Shown in pieces: positions 23,706 through 32,564 of a stretch of 64,000 bases of DNA. Positions within the stretch are counted from its first letter, which is position 1. Every line of letters begins with the position of its first letter. The translations under genes and the position numbers were made by a program. Source of the DNA: Clostridia bacterium (lineage in GTDB: Bacteria > Bacillota > Clostridia > Oscillospirales > CAG-272); assembly GCA_017468385.1 (NCBI GenBank), contig JAFUIQ010000002.1, positions 1 to 64,000 on the forward strand, given 5' to 3'. Under the pieces are notes generated by a model. The model saw only the letters and a program-made list of their open reading frames with translations. It was not told the origin of the DNA and searched no databases.

Positions 23706-26105
23706 ATGAACTTTACCGATTTTCTGAAAGACAATATCGTCCGTCTGGACGGCGGCATGGGAACCCTTCTGCAGGCGCAGGGGTTGGTGCCGGGAGAGCA
23801 TCCGGAAAGATGGAATCTCACCCATCCCGAGATCATACAAGCGATCCATCGGGATTATTTTGACGCGGGCAGCCACGTGGTCTGCACCAACACCTTCGGT
23901 GCCAACTGTCTGAAATTTCCCGAGGCCGAGTTGGAGGCGATCATCAGCGCCGCGGTGGATAATGCCAAGGCCGCGCGAGATGCCGCGGGCGGGGATCAAA
24001 TGAAATATATCGCTTTGGACATCGGCCCCACGGGAAAGTTGCTGAAGCCGCTGGGAGATCTGGATTTTGAGGATGCGGTGGAGGTGTTCGCCAAGACCGT
24101 GCGGATCGGCACTGCGTGCGGGGTAGATCTGATCCTCATCGAGACGATGAACGACTCCTACGAAACCAAGGCCGCCCTGCTGGCGGCCAAGGAGAATTCT
24201 TCCCTGCCCGTCCTGGTATCCAATGCCTACGGCGAGGACGGCAAACTGATGACGGGTGCCTCCCCGGCGGCCCTGGCGGCGATGCTGGAGGGTATGGGCG
24301 CGGATGCCATCGGTGCCAACTGCTCCCTGGGGCCGAATCAGCTCCGCGGTGTAATGGAGGAGCTTCTGGAATGCGCCTCTGTTCCCGTGATCCTGAAGCC
24401 CAACGCGGGCTTGCCCAAGGTGGTAAATGGGGAGACGGTCTACAATGTGGGAGCGGATGCGTTTGCCGCAGAAGTAGCCGCTCTGATGAAGACTGGCGTG
24501 CGGGTAGTGGGCGGATGCTGCGGCACCACGCCGGAATACATTCGTGCGCTGACGGATAAGACCCGGGATTTTACCCCCCCTCCGCTGACAGAGAAAAGCC
24601 GGACGGTGGTATCGTCCTACACCCATGCGGTGGAATTCGGTGCGTCCCCGATCCTCATCGGTGAGCGGATCAATCCCACGGGCAAGAAGCGCTTCAAGCA
24701 GGCACTTCTCGAAAAGGATATGGATTACATCCTGGCCGAGGGTGTAAAGCAGGAGGAAGCGGGAGTACACATTCTGGATGTGAATGTGGGATTACCCGAA
24801 ATTGATGAGACGGAAATGCTGAAGTCTGCGGTACGCGAATTGCAGGCTGTCACCGCACTGCCACTGCAGATCGACACCGCCGATCCTCGTGCCATGGAGA
24901 TCGCTTTACGCCGCTACAACGGCAAGGCGATGATCAACTCCGTCAACGGCAAGCGGGAAAGAATGGACGCCATCTTCCCGCTGCTGAAGAAATACGGCGG
25001 CGTGGCGGTTGCCCTGACGCTGGATGAGAACGGAATCCCCGACACCGCCGAGGGACGCGTGGCCATTGCGGAGAAGATTCTCTCCGTGGCCGCAGAGTAC
25101 GGCATTGGGAAAAAGGATATTATTTTCGATACGCTGGCCATGACGGTCAGCGCGGACAATCGGGCGGCTTTGGCTACCCTGGAAGCGCTCCGGCGGATCC
25201 GGCACGAGCAGGGATGTCACACCTCCCTGGGCGTGTCCAACGTATCCTTCGGCCTGCCGGGACGGGATGCGGTCAACAGCACATTCTTTGCGATGGCTTT
25301 GTCCAAGGGGCTGTCTGCCGCTATCATGAATCCCTATTCCGCCGATATGATGAAGACGTACTACGCCTATCGGGCGCTGGCCGGACTGGATGAAAACTGC
25401 GCGGACTATATCGCCCGGGCGGACTCTTTTACCGCGGCTCCTGCGCCGGTATCAACGACGGCGGCTGTAAGCGGCACAGCGAAAAACCTCTCCGATTTGC
25501 AGCAAGCCATTGCCAAAGGATTCAAGGACAAGGCGGCAGAGATCACAAAATCCTACTTGGAAAGCATGATGCCGCTGGACATCGTAAACGGAGAGATCAT
25601 CCCTGCCCTGAACGCGGTGGGAGAAGGATTTGAGAAAAAGACTGTCTATCTGCCCCAGCTGCTCATGAGCGCGGAGGCGGCAAAATCCGCTTTTGAGGTG
25701 ATCAAGGCTCACATGGCGGGAAGCGGCCAAAACGATCGCCGGGGAACGATCGTGATCGCCACGGTACACGGCGATATCCACGACATCGGCAAGAACATCG
25801 TGAAACTGCTGCTGGAGAATTACGGATTTGACGTGATCGATCTGGGCAAGGATGTGCCCCCCGAGGCTGTCGTGGAAGCAGTTGTGGAAAATCATGCTCC
25901 GCTGGCGGGACTCAGTGCGCTGATGACCACCACCGTTCCCGCTATGGAGGAAACCATACGGCTTCTAAGAAAGCGGGCCTCTTGGTGCAAGATCATAGTG
26001 GGCGGCGCGGTTCTGACCAAGGATTACGCCGACCGGATCGGCGCGGACAAGTACGCCCGGGATGCCATGGAGGCCGTCCGCTATGCGGAGGAGATTATCG
26101 GATAA
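23706..26105 (+). CDS. metH: Cobalamin-dependent methionine synthase MetH (without reactivation domain)
   Basis: Start at 23706 (MNFTDFLKDNIVRLDGGMG), 799 residues. The homocysteine-binding barrel, about 1-300, has NTFGAN and the zinc ligands of VVGGCCGTTPEYI near residue 268. The pterin-binding barrel, about 325-570, has LIGERINPTGKK and VLDVNVGLP. The B12 cap and B12-binding domains, about 600-799, have the cobalt-ligand motif VHGDIHDIGKNIV near residue 690 and LMTTTVPAMEETI. It transfers the methyl group from 5-methyl-THF to homocysteine. The C-terminal activation domain is absent and is supplied by the gene just upstream. The ribosome binding site is GAGG. Confidence 0.95.
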   Translation: MNFTDFLKDNIVRLDGGMGTLLQAQGLVPGEHPERWNLTHPEIIQAIHRDYFDAGSHVVCTNTFGANCLKFPEAELEAIISAAVDNAKAARDAAGGDQMKYIALDIGPTGKLLKPLGDLDFEDAVEVFAKTVRIGTACGVDLILIETMNDSYETKAALLAAKENSSLPVLVSNAYGEDGKLMTGASPAALAAMLEGMGADAIGANCSLGPNQLRGVMEELLECASVPVILKPNAGLPKVVNGETVYNVGADAFAAEVAALMKTGVRVVGGCCGTTPEYIRALTDKTRDFTPPPLTEKSRTVVSSYTHAVEFGASPILIGERINPTGKKRFKQALLEKDMDYILAEGVKQEEAGVHILDVNVGLPEIDETEMLKSAVRELQAVTALPLQIDTADPRAMEIALRRYNGKAMINSVNGKRERMDAIFPLLKKYGGVAVALTLDENGIPDTAEGRVAIAEKILSVAAEYGIGKKDIIFDTLAMTVSADNRAALATLEALRRIRHEQGCHTSLGVSNVSFGLPGRDAVNSTFFAMALSKGLSAAIMNPYSADMMKTYYAYRALAGLDENCADYIARADSFTAAPAPVSTTAAVSGTAKNLSDLQQAIAKGFKDKAAEITKSYLESMMPLDIVNGEIIPALNAVGEGFEKKTVYLPQLLMSAEAAKSAFEVIKAHMAGSGQNDRRGTIVIATVHGDIHDIGKNIVKLLLENYGFDVIDLGKDVPPEAVVEAVVENHAPLAGLSALMTTTVPAMEETIRLLRKRASWCKIIVGGAVLTKDYADRIGADKYARDAMEAVRYAEEIIG

Positions 26106-26106
26106 C

Positions 26107-26138
26107 AAAAAGCCATCGCGCTCAGCGATGGCTTTTTT
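26107..26138. terminator. Bidirectional terminator between metH and the kinase gene
   Basis: AAAAAGCCATCGC (26107-26119) pairs with GCGATGGCTTTTT (26125-26137) around a 5-base loop. T runs occur on both strands, and the two flanking genes converge here. Confidence 0.9.
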
Positions 26139-26151
26139 GATGTATTATTTC

Positions 26152-27255
26152 TCAAAATGCGATGCCCGAGACATCGGATACGATTCCGTTCATTTCGTCC
26201 ATATGAGAAAGCATTTCCTCTGCCAGTCGGATCTGGCAGCGGGTACGGACCAGATTATGTCCGCGGTACAAGGTCTTGAAATAGGCATCGCCGGTGATAT
26301 AGTCATCCAGGAAACGGACTGCCAGCTCCGCCGTCATAGTGAACGCACCGAGAGCCAGGGTCTGCACCTCCAGGGGAGTAAGCGCGGATTTCACCTCGGA
26401 CAAAAATCCTTCCGTAAAGGCACGGAACCGATCCATATCCAGATGAACCAGGCTCAGATCCTTTTCATCCTCGGCTGCCGTGTTGGCGGCATAGCGGATG
26501 GCGTCGCCGAAATCGTGGGCCACCAGACCGGGCATAACCGTATCCAGATCGATGACGGTTTTAGCCTCACCGGTTTCCGCATCAAAGAGGACATTGTTGA
26601 TTTTGGTATCGTTGTGGGTGACGCGCAGGGGCAATTCCTGGGAATCGATCCACTCGTTCAGGCGGATGGCCATATCTTTGAAAGCGCGGATTTTCTCAAT
26701 CTCCTCCCGCACTTCCTCCACACGGCCGCAGGGATCCTCATTCACATGGCGGAAGAACACCGCGATACGGGAGCGGGTGTTGTGGAAGTTGGGGATGGTC
26801 TCATACAGGGCGGTAGCGTCGAAGTCCGCCAGCATGGTCTGAAATTCACCGAATGCCTGCCCGGCGGAGCGCAGTTTATCCAGATCCTCGCAGGAATTGT
26901 AGGTAACACTGCCCGGTACGTACTCGGAGATGCGCCAGAAGCCCTGCTCATCCATGTAATAATTCTTGCCCTCTGCCGTATGAGCGAAATGCATGACGCA
27001 GTCCCGGCTCTTCCCTGCCGCTTCCAGTTTATCGGCGATGTGGGCGGTGATTTTCTCGATGTTCTTCATGATTCGCTTCGGGCTTTTGAACACAAAGATA
27101 TTCAGTTTCTGAAACACGTACCGATACACCTTACCCTCGTGGACCATATGTACGTCGTAGGTGGTATTGATATTGCCGTTGCTGATCAGATCGATGGCGG
27201 TTATCTCGCCGGGAAGGCCAAAGATTTCGGCCAACTCTGTGAATTTCTCTTTCAT
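26152..27255 (-). CDS. Phosphotransferase of the APH/choline kinase family, NahK-like
   Basis: The start at 27255 lies 7 bases after GGAAGG and gives 367 residues. Kinase features are FGLPGEITAIDLISNGNINTT for the nucleotide loop, RVTHNDTKINNVLFD for the catalytic HND loop, and VIDLDTVMPGLVAHDFGD for the metal-binding DxD segment. This pattern matches N-acetylhexosamine 1-kinase (NahK) and related sugar-1-kinases in gut bacteria. They phosphorylate GlcNAc or GalNAc at C1 when host glycans are used. No lacto-N-biose phosphorylase gene is near, so the substrate is inferred from the family only. Confidence 0.75.
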   Translation of the reverse strand: MKEKFTELAEIFGLPGEITAIDLISNGNINTTYDVHMVHEGKVYRYVFQKLNIFVFKSPKRIMKNIEKITAHIADKLEAAGKSRDCVMHFAHTAEGKNYYMDEQGFWRISEYVPGSVTYNSCEDLDKLRSAGQAFGEFQTMLADFDATALYETIPNFHNTRSRIAVFFRHVNEDPCGRVEEVREEIEKIRAFKDMAIRLNEWIDSQELPLRVTHNDTKINNVLFDAETGEAKTVIDLDTVMPGLVAHDFGDAIRYAANTAAEDEKDLSLVHLDMDRFRAFTEGFLSEVKSALTPLEVQTLALGAFTMTAELAVRFLDDYITGDAYFKTLYRGHNLVRTRCQIRLAEEMLSHMDEMNGIVSDVSGIAF

Positions 27256-27479
27256 ACGAAATCCTTCCTTGGAATCGATGTGGTTATCCGTATTATACCA
27301 TTCCACAAGCGCAAATACAAGGCCCGCGGCAAAATCCGCCTGCGAAAACAAGGACAAAATGCACAATGATCCGGTAATAATTGAAGAAATTCCTATTATT
27401 TATGTAAAAAGGGGGATGCAAATACCGGTAAGATATGCTATACTATAAGTAACATTCCATAACAGCCGAGGTGATTCTT

Positions 27480-28808
27480 ATGTATGAATATCATGATATC
27501 CGAACCAAAGAGGATGCACAGCAGCTGCTGGAGCAGTTCGACAACTTTAGCGGTGCGCGAATCACCGACATCACCTATCACGGCAATGTGCGCGCCGGCG
27601 GCGGCGCCCTCAGCATAAGTGCCATCGGCACGGAGTTATCGCTGATGTTTCTGGCTGCCTCCTCCGTTGTGGAGATTGTTTTCAGGGATGTGCTTGACTG
27701 GGTCTCCGGCATCCGGGACAGTTTTACGGATTTTGAGCGGATGACATTGGATATCCGTCCGGATACGGTTTTCTGGCAGGCAGATGTTCTGGAAGACCCG
27801 CATGACAATCACGCGCCCATGCAGATACTGGCCAGATCCGCCCGTTGGCGGTTGGTGGATCAGCCCGGATTGCGGCTGACGCAAAAGAAACGGGGCAGCT
27901 GCTCCGATGGATGGCGGTACATCCCCCTGCCGGCTGACTGCCCCACAGAGGATCTTGTTTCCATTTTCCGGCAGTTGGAAAAGAGCACGGATGGCGGCAA
28001 ACTGGCCATAGTACGTCCCGCGGGCGCTCCCGAGGGTGGCTTGTTTTCCCACGGGAATCTGCTTCTGACCAAGGAAACACTCCCCTCCTTTATGCAGGAA
28101 GAGGCCATCGCCGCTCCGGCCGGTGAGCCCTTTGAATGGTACAGAATCACCGGCGATGCCGATTTGCGCCTTGCCTTGGAATACGCTATGAACGGCACTA
28201 TGCTGGGGGTCATTGAGGACGGACATTACAACTTCACCATCGAGATCGTACACACCGAGTACTGCAATGTGGTCTTCCAGGATTGGCGGGGCTGTCTGCG
28301 CTCCAATCTGTTTGTGGATGATACCTGTTTTGCAGAGTTGTACATGGGCGGCGGCGTGGAAGAATTTGTGGCACCGTCCACCCCCTTCCCCATGGGCAAG
28401 CCGAAATACAAAAGCGTAAACGAAGCGGAATTGTTTGAGTTTCACGATGCGGAGATTCGTCCGCTGCAATTGCAAAACGGTATTTTCCGCGGCGTGGTTC
28501 AGCATCTGAACATCCACGGACACACGACGCACAACCCGGAAGATTACGACCGGGAACTGGATTCTGCCCTCCTCCACATGGACAGATTCCGACTGGAGGA
28601 GGAAGACGAAGCGCTTGTCGATGCCATGTCCCAGCCGTTCACTATCTTGAAGTTGAATGTGGAAAAAGCCGAGAAACACTATATCGCCAAACTGGAAGCC
28701 GTAACGCTTCAGCACAAGCCTTTCTTTTGTACATTCTATTTCGATACCATAAAAATAACCTGGAATCACTATCAAGGAAAGGCGTGGTACGTCAAACCAA
28801 CTCAATAA
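27480..28808 (+). CDS. Unknown protein with two related YHD/FHD domains
   Basis: The start at 27480 (MYEYHDIRTKEDAQ) follows GAGGTGATTCTT and gives 442 residues. No signal peptide or membrane helix is seen. The N-terminal 100 residues (YEYHD, then FRDVLDWVSG and MTLDI) and the C-terminal 130 residues (ELFEFHDAEIRPLQL, then DSALLHMDRFRLEE) look like two diverged copies of one alpha/beta domain. A central region, with WYRITGDADLRLALEYAMNG and CNVVFQDWRGCLRSN, lies between. I do not recognise the family. It precedes another unknown gene by 19 bases, suggesting a two-gene operon. A TATACT box sits at 27440-27445. Confidence 0.7.
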   Translation: MYEYHDIRTKEDAQQLLEQFDNFSGARITDITYHGNVRAGGGALSISAIGTELSLMFLAASSVVEIVFRDVLDWVSGIRDSFTDFERMTLDIRPDTVFWQADVLEDPHDNHAPMQILARSARWRLVDQPGLRLTQKKRGSCSDGWRYIPLPADCPTEDLVSIFRQLEKSTDGGKLAIVRPAGAPEGGLFSHGNLLLTKETLPSFMQEEAIAAPAGEPFEWYRITGDADLRLALEYAMNGTMLGVIEDGHYNFTIEIVHTEYCNVVFQDWRGCLRSNLFVDDTCFAELYMGGGVEEFVAPSTPFPMGKPKYKSVNEAELFEFHDAEIRPLQLQNGIFRGVVQHLNIHGHTTHNPEDYDRELDSALLHMDRFRLEEEDEALVDAMSQPFTILKLNVEKAEKHYIAKLEAVTLQHKPFFCTFYFDTIKITWNHYQGKAWYVKPTQ

Positions 28809-28827
28809 AACGAATGAGGTAATCTAT

Positions 28828-30102
28828 TTGAACCATTATCAAAATCACGATTTTTCCTACTATCTGCGGCGCGGTCACGGGCGGGCTTATCTGATGCTCC
28901 GCTACGAAACCGATGACGAAAAACGCCGCGAATACCGCGATGCGGTGATTTACGCATGCCTGCACGATCAGCGCCTGGATCCCCAGATTTTCTTCGAGCG
29001 GGATCTGTATCTGTGGGATATGATCTCCCTGTTTCCGGACAAAGATGACATCGTCGCGGAAATTTTGCGCCGTGCGGCCATCGATTTGCCGCAGGAGTTT
29101 CCCTACTGGGATTTTCAGCATCGGACCGATGTGCTTCAGCAATTGAAAACCCAGGGGTACGCGGATGCGGAAACCGTACTAAATCGGTATTACGATGCTT
29201 TGTTGGATTTTCTGCGCAGCCGGACGGATGTTCCCCCTTGCCTGGATGAGGATATGCAGAAAATGACCTCCCTGGCCTCCCGGCTGGGAAAGCCCATGCC
29301 CGATCTGGGCCAAGATCCTCCCCCCACCCTGGAAGAACGGAAGGCTAAGCGCAAAGCGATGCCCCATCCCACACCGCCGGAAACGGTGGAGGAGCTGATT
29401 GGTGTTCTGCAGGAGGGCTTTAGTCTTCCCCGCTGCCGCAAAAAACTGCAGTCACTGACTGAAAAAGAAATCCGCCAGGTAGCGGATGCCGCTTTGGCGG
29501 AGGAGGATTTTGTAGCAAGAGCCCAGTTATTTTCCGCCTTCGCCGAGGTGGATTATCCCTACGATCCCGCGCCGCTGATCGAGGTAGCACGAGAAAACCT
29601 GGCCGGAGCGGATGGATTCGAGGAGGATTTTAAAGCCTACCAGCGTTTCTTACAGCCCCACAGGGCACTATCGCGGATCCGGCATCCCGCTGTGCGGGAG
29701 TATGCCGAGTGGCTTCTGGCCACATTCCCTGCAGAAACCCGTTGGAATACGGGGCTGGAAATCCTCGTGCGCAATTACATTCCCGACGACCGGGACCGGA
29801 TTCTTACATGGAGGGAAAATTCCATTACCTCGGAGGTAGATGGAAATGCTTTGTGGGGAACTGCCTGGCACGCAATCGACAGCAGTATTGTGGAGACTGC
29901 CAAAAACGATCTGCACCGTTTCGATCCGGATTTCTTCCCCATGATTTATTACACCACGCTGTGTTCCAACGAACGCTGTGACGCATTCCCCATCATGGAG
30001 ACGTTGGGCATGCTCACCCCCGAGATGCTGGAGGAAGGCGTCCATGACAGCGAGGACCGGCTGCAAAAACACGCCAAAGAATTACTGAATTACAAAACAT
30101 AA
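28828..30102 (+). CDS. Unknown soluble helical protein, 424 aa
   Basis: It uses a TTG start after GAGGTAATC. The sequence is acidic, aromatic and mostly helical (for example RREYRDAVIYACLHDQRL and AAIDLPQEFPYWDFQ). It has no signal peptide and no cysteine cluster. The spacing of repeated amphipathic helices is compatible with a HEAT- or ARM-like solenoid, but I cannot assign a family. It is the second gene of the operon starting at 27480 and is followed by a strong terminator. Confidence 0.65.
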   Translation: MNHYQNHDFSYYLRRGHGRAYLMLRYETDDEKRREYRDAVIYACLHDQRLDPQIFFERDLYLWDMISLFPDKDDIVAEILRRAAIDLPQEFPYWDFQHRTDVLQQLKTQGYADAETVLNRYYDALLDFLRSRTDVPPCLDEDMQKMTSLASRLGKPMPDLGQDPPPTLEERKAKRKAMPHPTPPETVEELIGVLQEGFSLPRCRKKLQSLTEKEIRQVADAALAEEDFVARAQLFSAFAEVDYPYDPAPLIEVARENLAGADGFEEDFKAYQRFLQPHRALSRIRHPAVREYAEWLLATFPAETRWNTGLEILVRNYIPDDRDRILTWRENSITSEVDGNALWGTAWHAIDSSIVETAKNDLHRFDPDFFPMIYYTTLCSNERCDAFPIMETLGMLTPEMLEEGVHDSEDRLQKHAKELLNYKT

Positions 30103-30108
30103 AATAGG

Positions 30109-30136
30109 AAAGCCACCGGGCATCCGGTGGCTTTTT
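30109..30136 (+). terminator. Terminator of the 27480-30102 operon
   Basis: GCCACCGG (30112-30119) pairs with CCGGTGGC (30124-30131) around a GCAT loop and is followed by five T. It lies 9 bases past the stop codon. Confidence 0.9.
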
Positions 30137-30195
30137 CTGCGTCTGTGTATTTATGTTTGGCACTTGTCTTATTTTGATTATTTTTGCAAAACCTT

Positions 30196-30482
30196 GGAGA
30201 ATTTCCAGCCATGGAAATTCTCGCGCACTTGCCCGCTGTTTTACGGATTCAGTTATGCATACGCAAGTGCCCTTTTCCGTTTGATTTTTCGCCAAACCTC
30301 GGAGAATTTCCAGCCATGGAAATTCTCCCGCACTTGCCGGCTGTTTTACGGATTCAGTTATGCATACGCAAGTGCCCTTTTCCGTTTGATTTTTCGCCAA
30401 ACCTCGGAGAATTTCCAGCCATGGAAATTCTCGCGCACTTGCCCGCTGTTTTACGGATTCAGTTATGCATACGCAAGTGCCT
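30196..30482. repeat. Three tandem 105-bp copies of a palindromic element, ending at the stop codon of the next gene
   Basis: Units begin at 30196, 30301 and 30406, an exact 105-bp period, and are nearly identical. Each holds a perfect 11-bp stem, GAGAATTTCCA-GCCA-TGGAAATTCTC. A wider inverted repeat, GCACTTGC...GCAAGTGC, encloses about 30 bases. The last copy ends in GCAAGTGCC, directly followed by TTA, the stop codon (TAA) of the minus-strand dehydrogenase gene. The same family occurs at 61405-61669. The unit codes for nothing recognisable on either strand. Confidence 0.9.
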
Positions 30483-31540
30483 TATTCGAGCTCTACCTTC
30501 ACAGGCAAGCCGGTTTCCATGGATTTGTTGCAAGCCAGAGTGAAGCTGACCGATTTGAACGCATCCCGGTAGGAAGAACGGATCTTTGAGGGATCGCCGG
30601 TGATAACCGCTTCAATAAAGGTGCGATCGCACTGGATGCCCGAGTCGCCGTGGTGACGGTAGGTGATCGCATCACCGCCGGCCTTCAACGCGCCGTCGCC
30701 CTTGACCACAAATCCGTCATTCTCCCCGGCCGGGGCAGCCTCCTCGCCGTAGATCACGGTGGTGCCGAGGATCTTATGCTCCATGCGCTTATCGCGAGTG
30801 GAGAAGGTGATCTTGGAATCGAAGCTGTTGCCGGAGGTGGCATAGCATCCGGTGGAGATCACGCACAAAGCACCGTTGGCAAACTTGCAGGCCGTCACCG
30901 ACAGATCATCGGTGTCGTAGCCCGGCCACTCCGCATCGGTAATGATGCCGCGGGCGTTGTACGTAAACACCTCCACGGGATCGCCGATCAGATAGCGGAT
31001 GATATCGAACTGGTGGATGGTCTGCTCCGCGGCCTGTCCGCCGGAGAGCGATTTCTTGCGCCACCAATCCACCTCGGGGACGCCGCCGATGCGGGAGCAC
31101 TCCACCAGGTGAACGCTATTTTCCTCGCAGAATTTCTTGGCCGGCTGCACGATCTGATCCGCATAGCGGCACTGGAATCCGCTGGCCGTGATCAGTCCCT
31201 TGGCCTCGGCCGCATCGCGGATCTTTCTGGCCAGATCCAAATCCAGCGCCAGCGGCTTTTCCACGAAGAAATGGATGCCCCGCTCAATCAGCGCGAATTC
31301 GATCTCGCCGTGGCAGTAGGGAGGTACACAGACAAACACCATATCCGGCTTTACTTCATCCAGCATGGTTTTGTAATCGGTATATGCCTCGCCGCATCCT
31401 GCTTTTTCCTTGAAAGCCTCCGCTCTTTCCGGGATCAGATCGCACCATCCCGCCAGTTCCACCAGATCCTTGAACTGCAGAAAATGGCCAAGGTGATAAC
31501 TTCCGATGCCGCCGCATCCGATAATTGCCAATTTTTTCAT
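30482..31540 (-). CDS. Gfo/Idh/MocA-family NAD(P)-dependent oxidoreductase
   Basis: The start at 31540 follows AGGAGGAATATAG and gives 352 residues. The N-terminal Rossmann fold has LAIIGCGGIGSYHLGHF and the motif HFFVEKPLALDLDLA, whose Lys is catalytic in this family. The C-terminal domain has GGQAAEQTIHQFDIIRYLIG, where the HQFD segment corresponds to the substrate-binding His region. Members oxidise or epimerise inositols, sugars or their acids. Cotranscription with a TIM-barrel isomerase 22 bases upstream, and divergence from an AraC regulator, points to a sugar or inositol breakdown route. The substrate is not determined. Confidence 0.85.
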   Translation of the reverse strand: MKKLAIIGCGGIGSYHLGHFLQFKDLVELAGWCDLIPERAEAFKEKAGCGEAYTDYKTMLDEVKPDMVFVCVPPYCHGEIEFALIERGIHFFVEKPLALDLDLARKIRDAAEAKGLITASGFQCRYADQIVQPAKKFCEENSVHLVECSRIGGVPEVDWWRKKSLSGGQAAEQTIHQFDIIRYLIGDPVEVFTYNARGIITDAEWPGYDTDDLSVTACKFANGALCVISTGCYATSGNSFDSKITFSTRDKRMEHKILGTTVIYGEEAAPAGENDGFVVKGDGALKAGGDAITYRHHGDSGIQCDRTFIEAVITGDPSKIRSSYRDAFKSVSFTLACNKSMETGLPVKVELE

Positions 31541-31562
31541 TCTATATTCCTCCTGTGTTTTA

Positions 31563-32393
31563 TCAATAGCCGCAGATCGTGCCGATCTCGCCGCTGACTT
31601 TCTCGTAATAGGCATCCCACTCCATATCGGGATCGGATTTGAATACCTCGCCCACCAGATAGCCGTCGTATCCCGCTTTTCGCAAAGCGGGGATGATCTT
31701 TTTCCAGTCCGCACTGCCGTGGGTAATGTCCTGCCAGGTACCGCCCGAATTCAGTCCGCCGTTTCGTTTGTAATCCTTCACATGCACCTTTCCGATACGG
31801 TCCCCCAGGATCTCAATCCAGTATTCCGGGGTGGAAAAGGCCAGCATGTTGCCCACATCCAGATACGCCCCTACCAGCGGGGAATCCACTGCATCGATAA
31901 AAGATGCCATATCGTACGGGGACAGAAAGAACCCGTTCCATACGTTCTCTACACCGCCGAAAATCCCGTGCCGCTCGATGTATCTGCGATGGGACTGCAG
32001 AAACGCCACACAATTCTTCCGTGCGGCATCCAGAGTAATATCGCCGCCGATCCCGCCGGGGACAATGAGTATTCCACCGGCTCCCAACTCCCGGGCCGCC
32101 TCAATCTGTTTATACAAAAGCGCCTGTCCGTCATCCCAGTGTGCCGGATTGCCCATACCGGCCTGCCACCACAAAGAGGATGCAATACTGCAAACGGGAA
32201 GCTGATACTTTTCACTGAGCCGGCGGATGTCCGCGTAATCCGATGCCGTGGTCTCCATGGACAAGCCGTGGGGCGCACCGGGGGCATCCACGTTCAATTC
32301 GATACCGGCAAAGCCGGCTTTTGCCACGGCGGCAAAGGTTTGCTCCATGTCCGCACTCTTTTCCACGGTCCACGCATTCAATGCTTTTTTCAT
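31563..32393 (-). CDS. Sugar phosphate isomerase/epimerase (AP endonuclease 2-type TIM barrel)
   Basis: The start at 32393 follows AAAGGAACACC and gives 276 residues. Barrel strands are clear: GFAGIELNVD, GAGGILIVPGGIGGD, YLDVGNMLAF, KVHVKDYKR and YDGYLVGEVF. Conserved Glu, Asp, His and Glu residues in these strands form the metal site of the family. The family isomerises or dehydrates keto-sugars and inositols. It starts the minus-strand operon with the Gfo/Idh/MocA dehydrogenase and shares its upstream region with the AraC regulator. Confidence 0.83.
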   Translation of the reverse strand: MKKALNAWTVEKSADMEQTFAAVAKAGFAGIELNVDAPGAPHGLSMETTASDYADIRRLSEKYQLPVCSIASSLWWQAGMGNPAHWDDGQALLYKQIEAARELGAGGILIVPGGIGGDITLDAARKNCVAFLQSHRRYIERHGIFGGVENVWNGFFLSPYDMASFIDAVDSPLVGAYLDVGNMLAFSTPEYWIEILGDRIGKVHVKDYKRNGGLNSGGTWQDITHGSADWKKIIPALRKAGYDGYLVGEVFKSDPDMEWDAYYEKVSGEIGTICGY

Positions 32394-32453
32394 GAGGTGT
32401 TCCTTTCTGCACGATCGCACGAATTTTTGCCATTTTCACTTATGCTCTTTTCG

Positions 32454-32476
32454 TTTCCGATGAAATCTGGTATACT
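32454..32476 (+). promoter_or_regulatory. AraC gene promoter region with a 16-bp motif shared with the 33578 gene promoter
   Basis: TATACT at 32471-32476 is a -10 box with a weak -35 (TTTTCG, 17 bp upstream). The spacer is TTTCCGATGAAATCTG (32454-32469), which matches 15 of 16 bases of the motif at 33492-33507, also just upstream of a TATACT. It lies in the region shared with the divergent isomerase operon. Confidence 0.6.
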
Positions 32477-32564
32477 ACCAATATAGCGGATATGTCCCAT
32501 CGTTTCAATACAGGATCCGATCGTTTTTATGGACAAAACGACCGCTCTATCTTTCGGAGGTACC

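Noticed and set aside
30196..30482. CRISPR array
   Set aside because: The three units are contiguous 105-bp copies with identical middles, not short repeats with unique spacers, and no cas gene is near.
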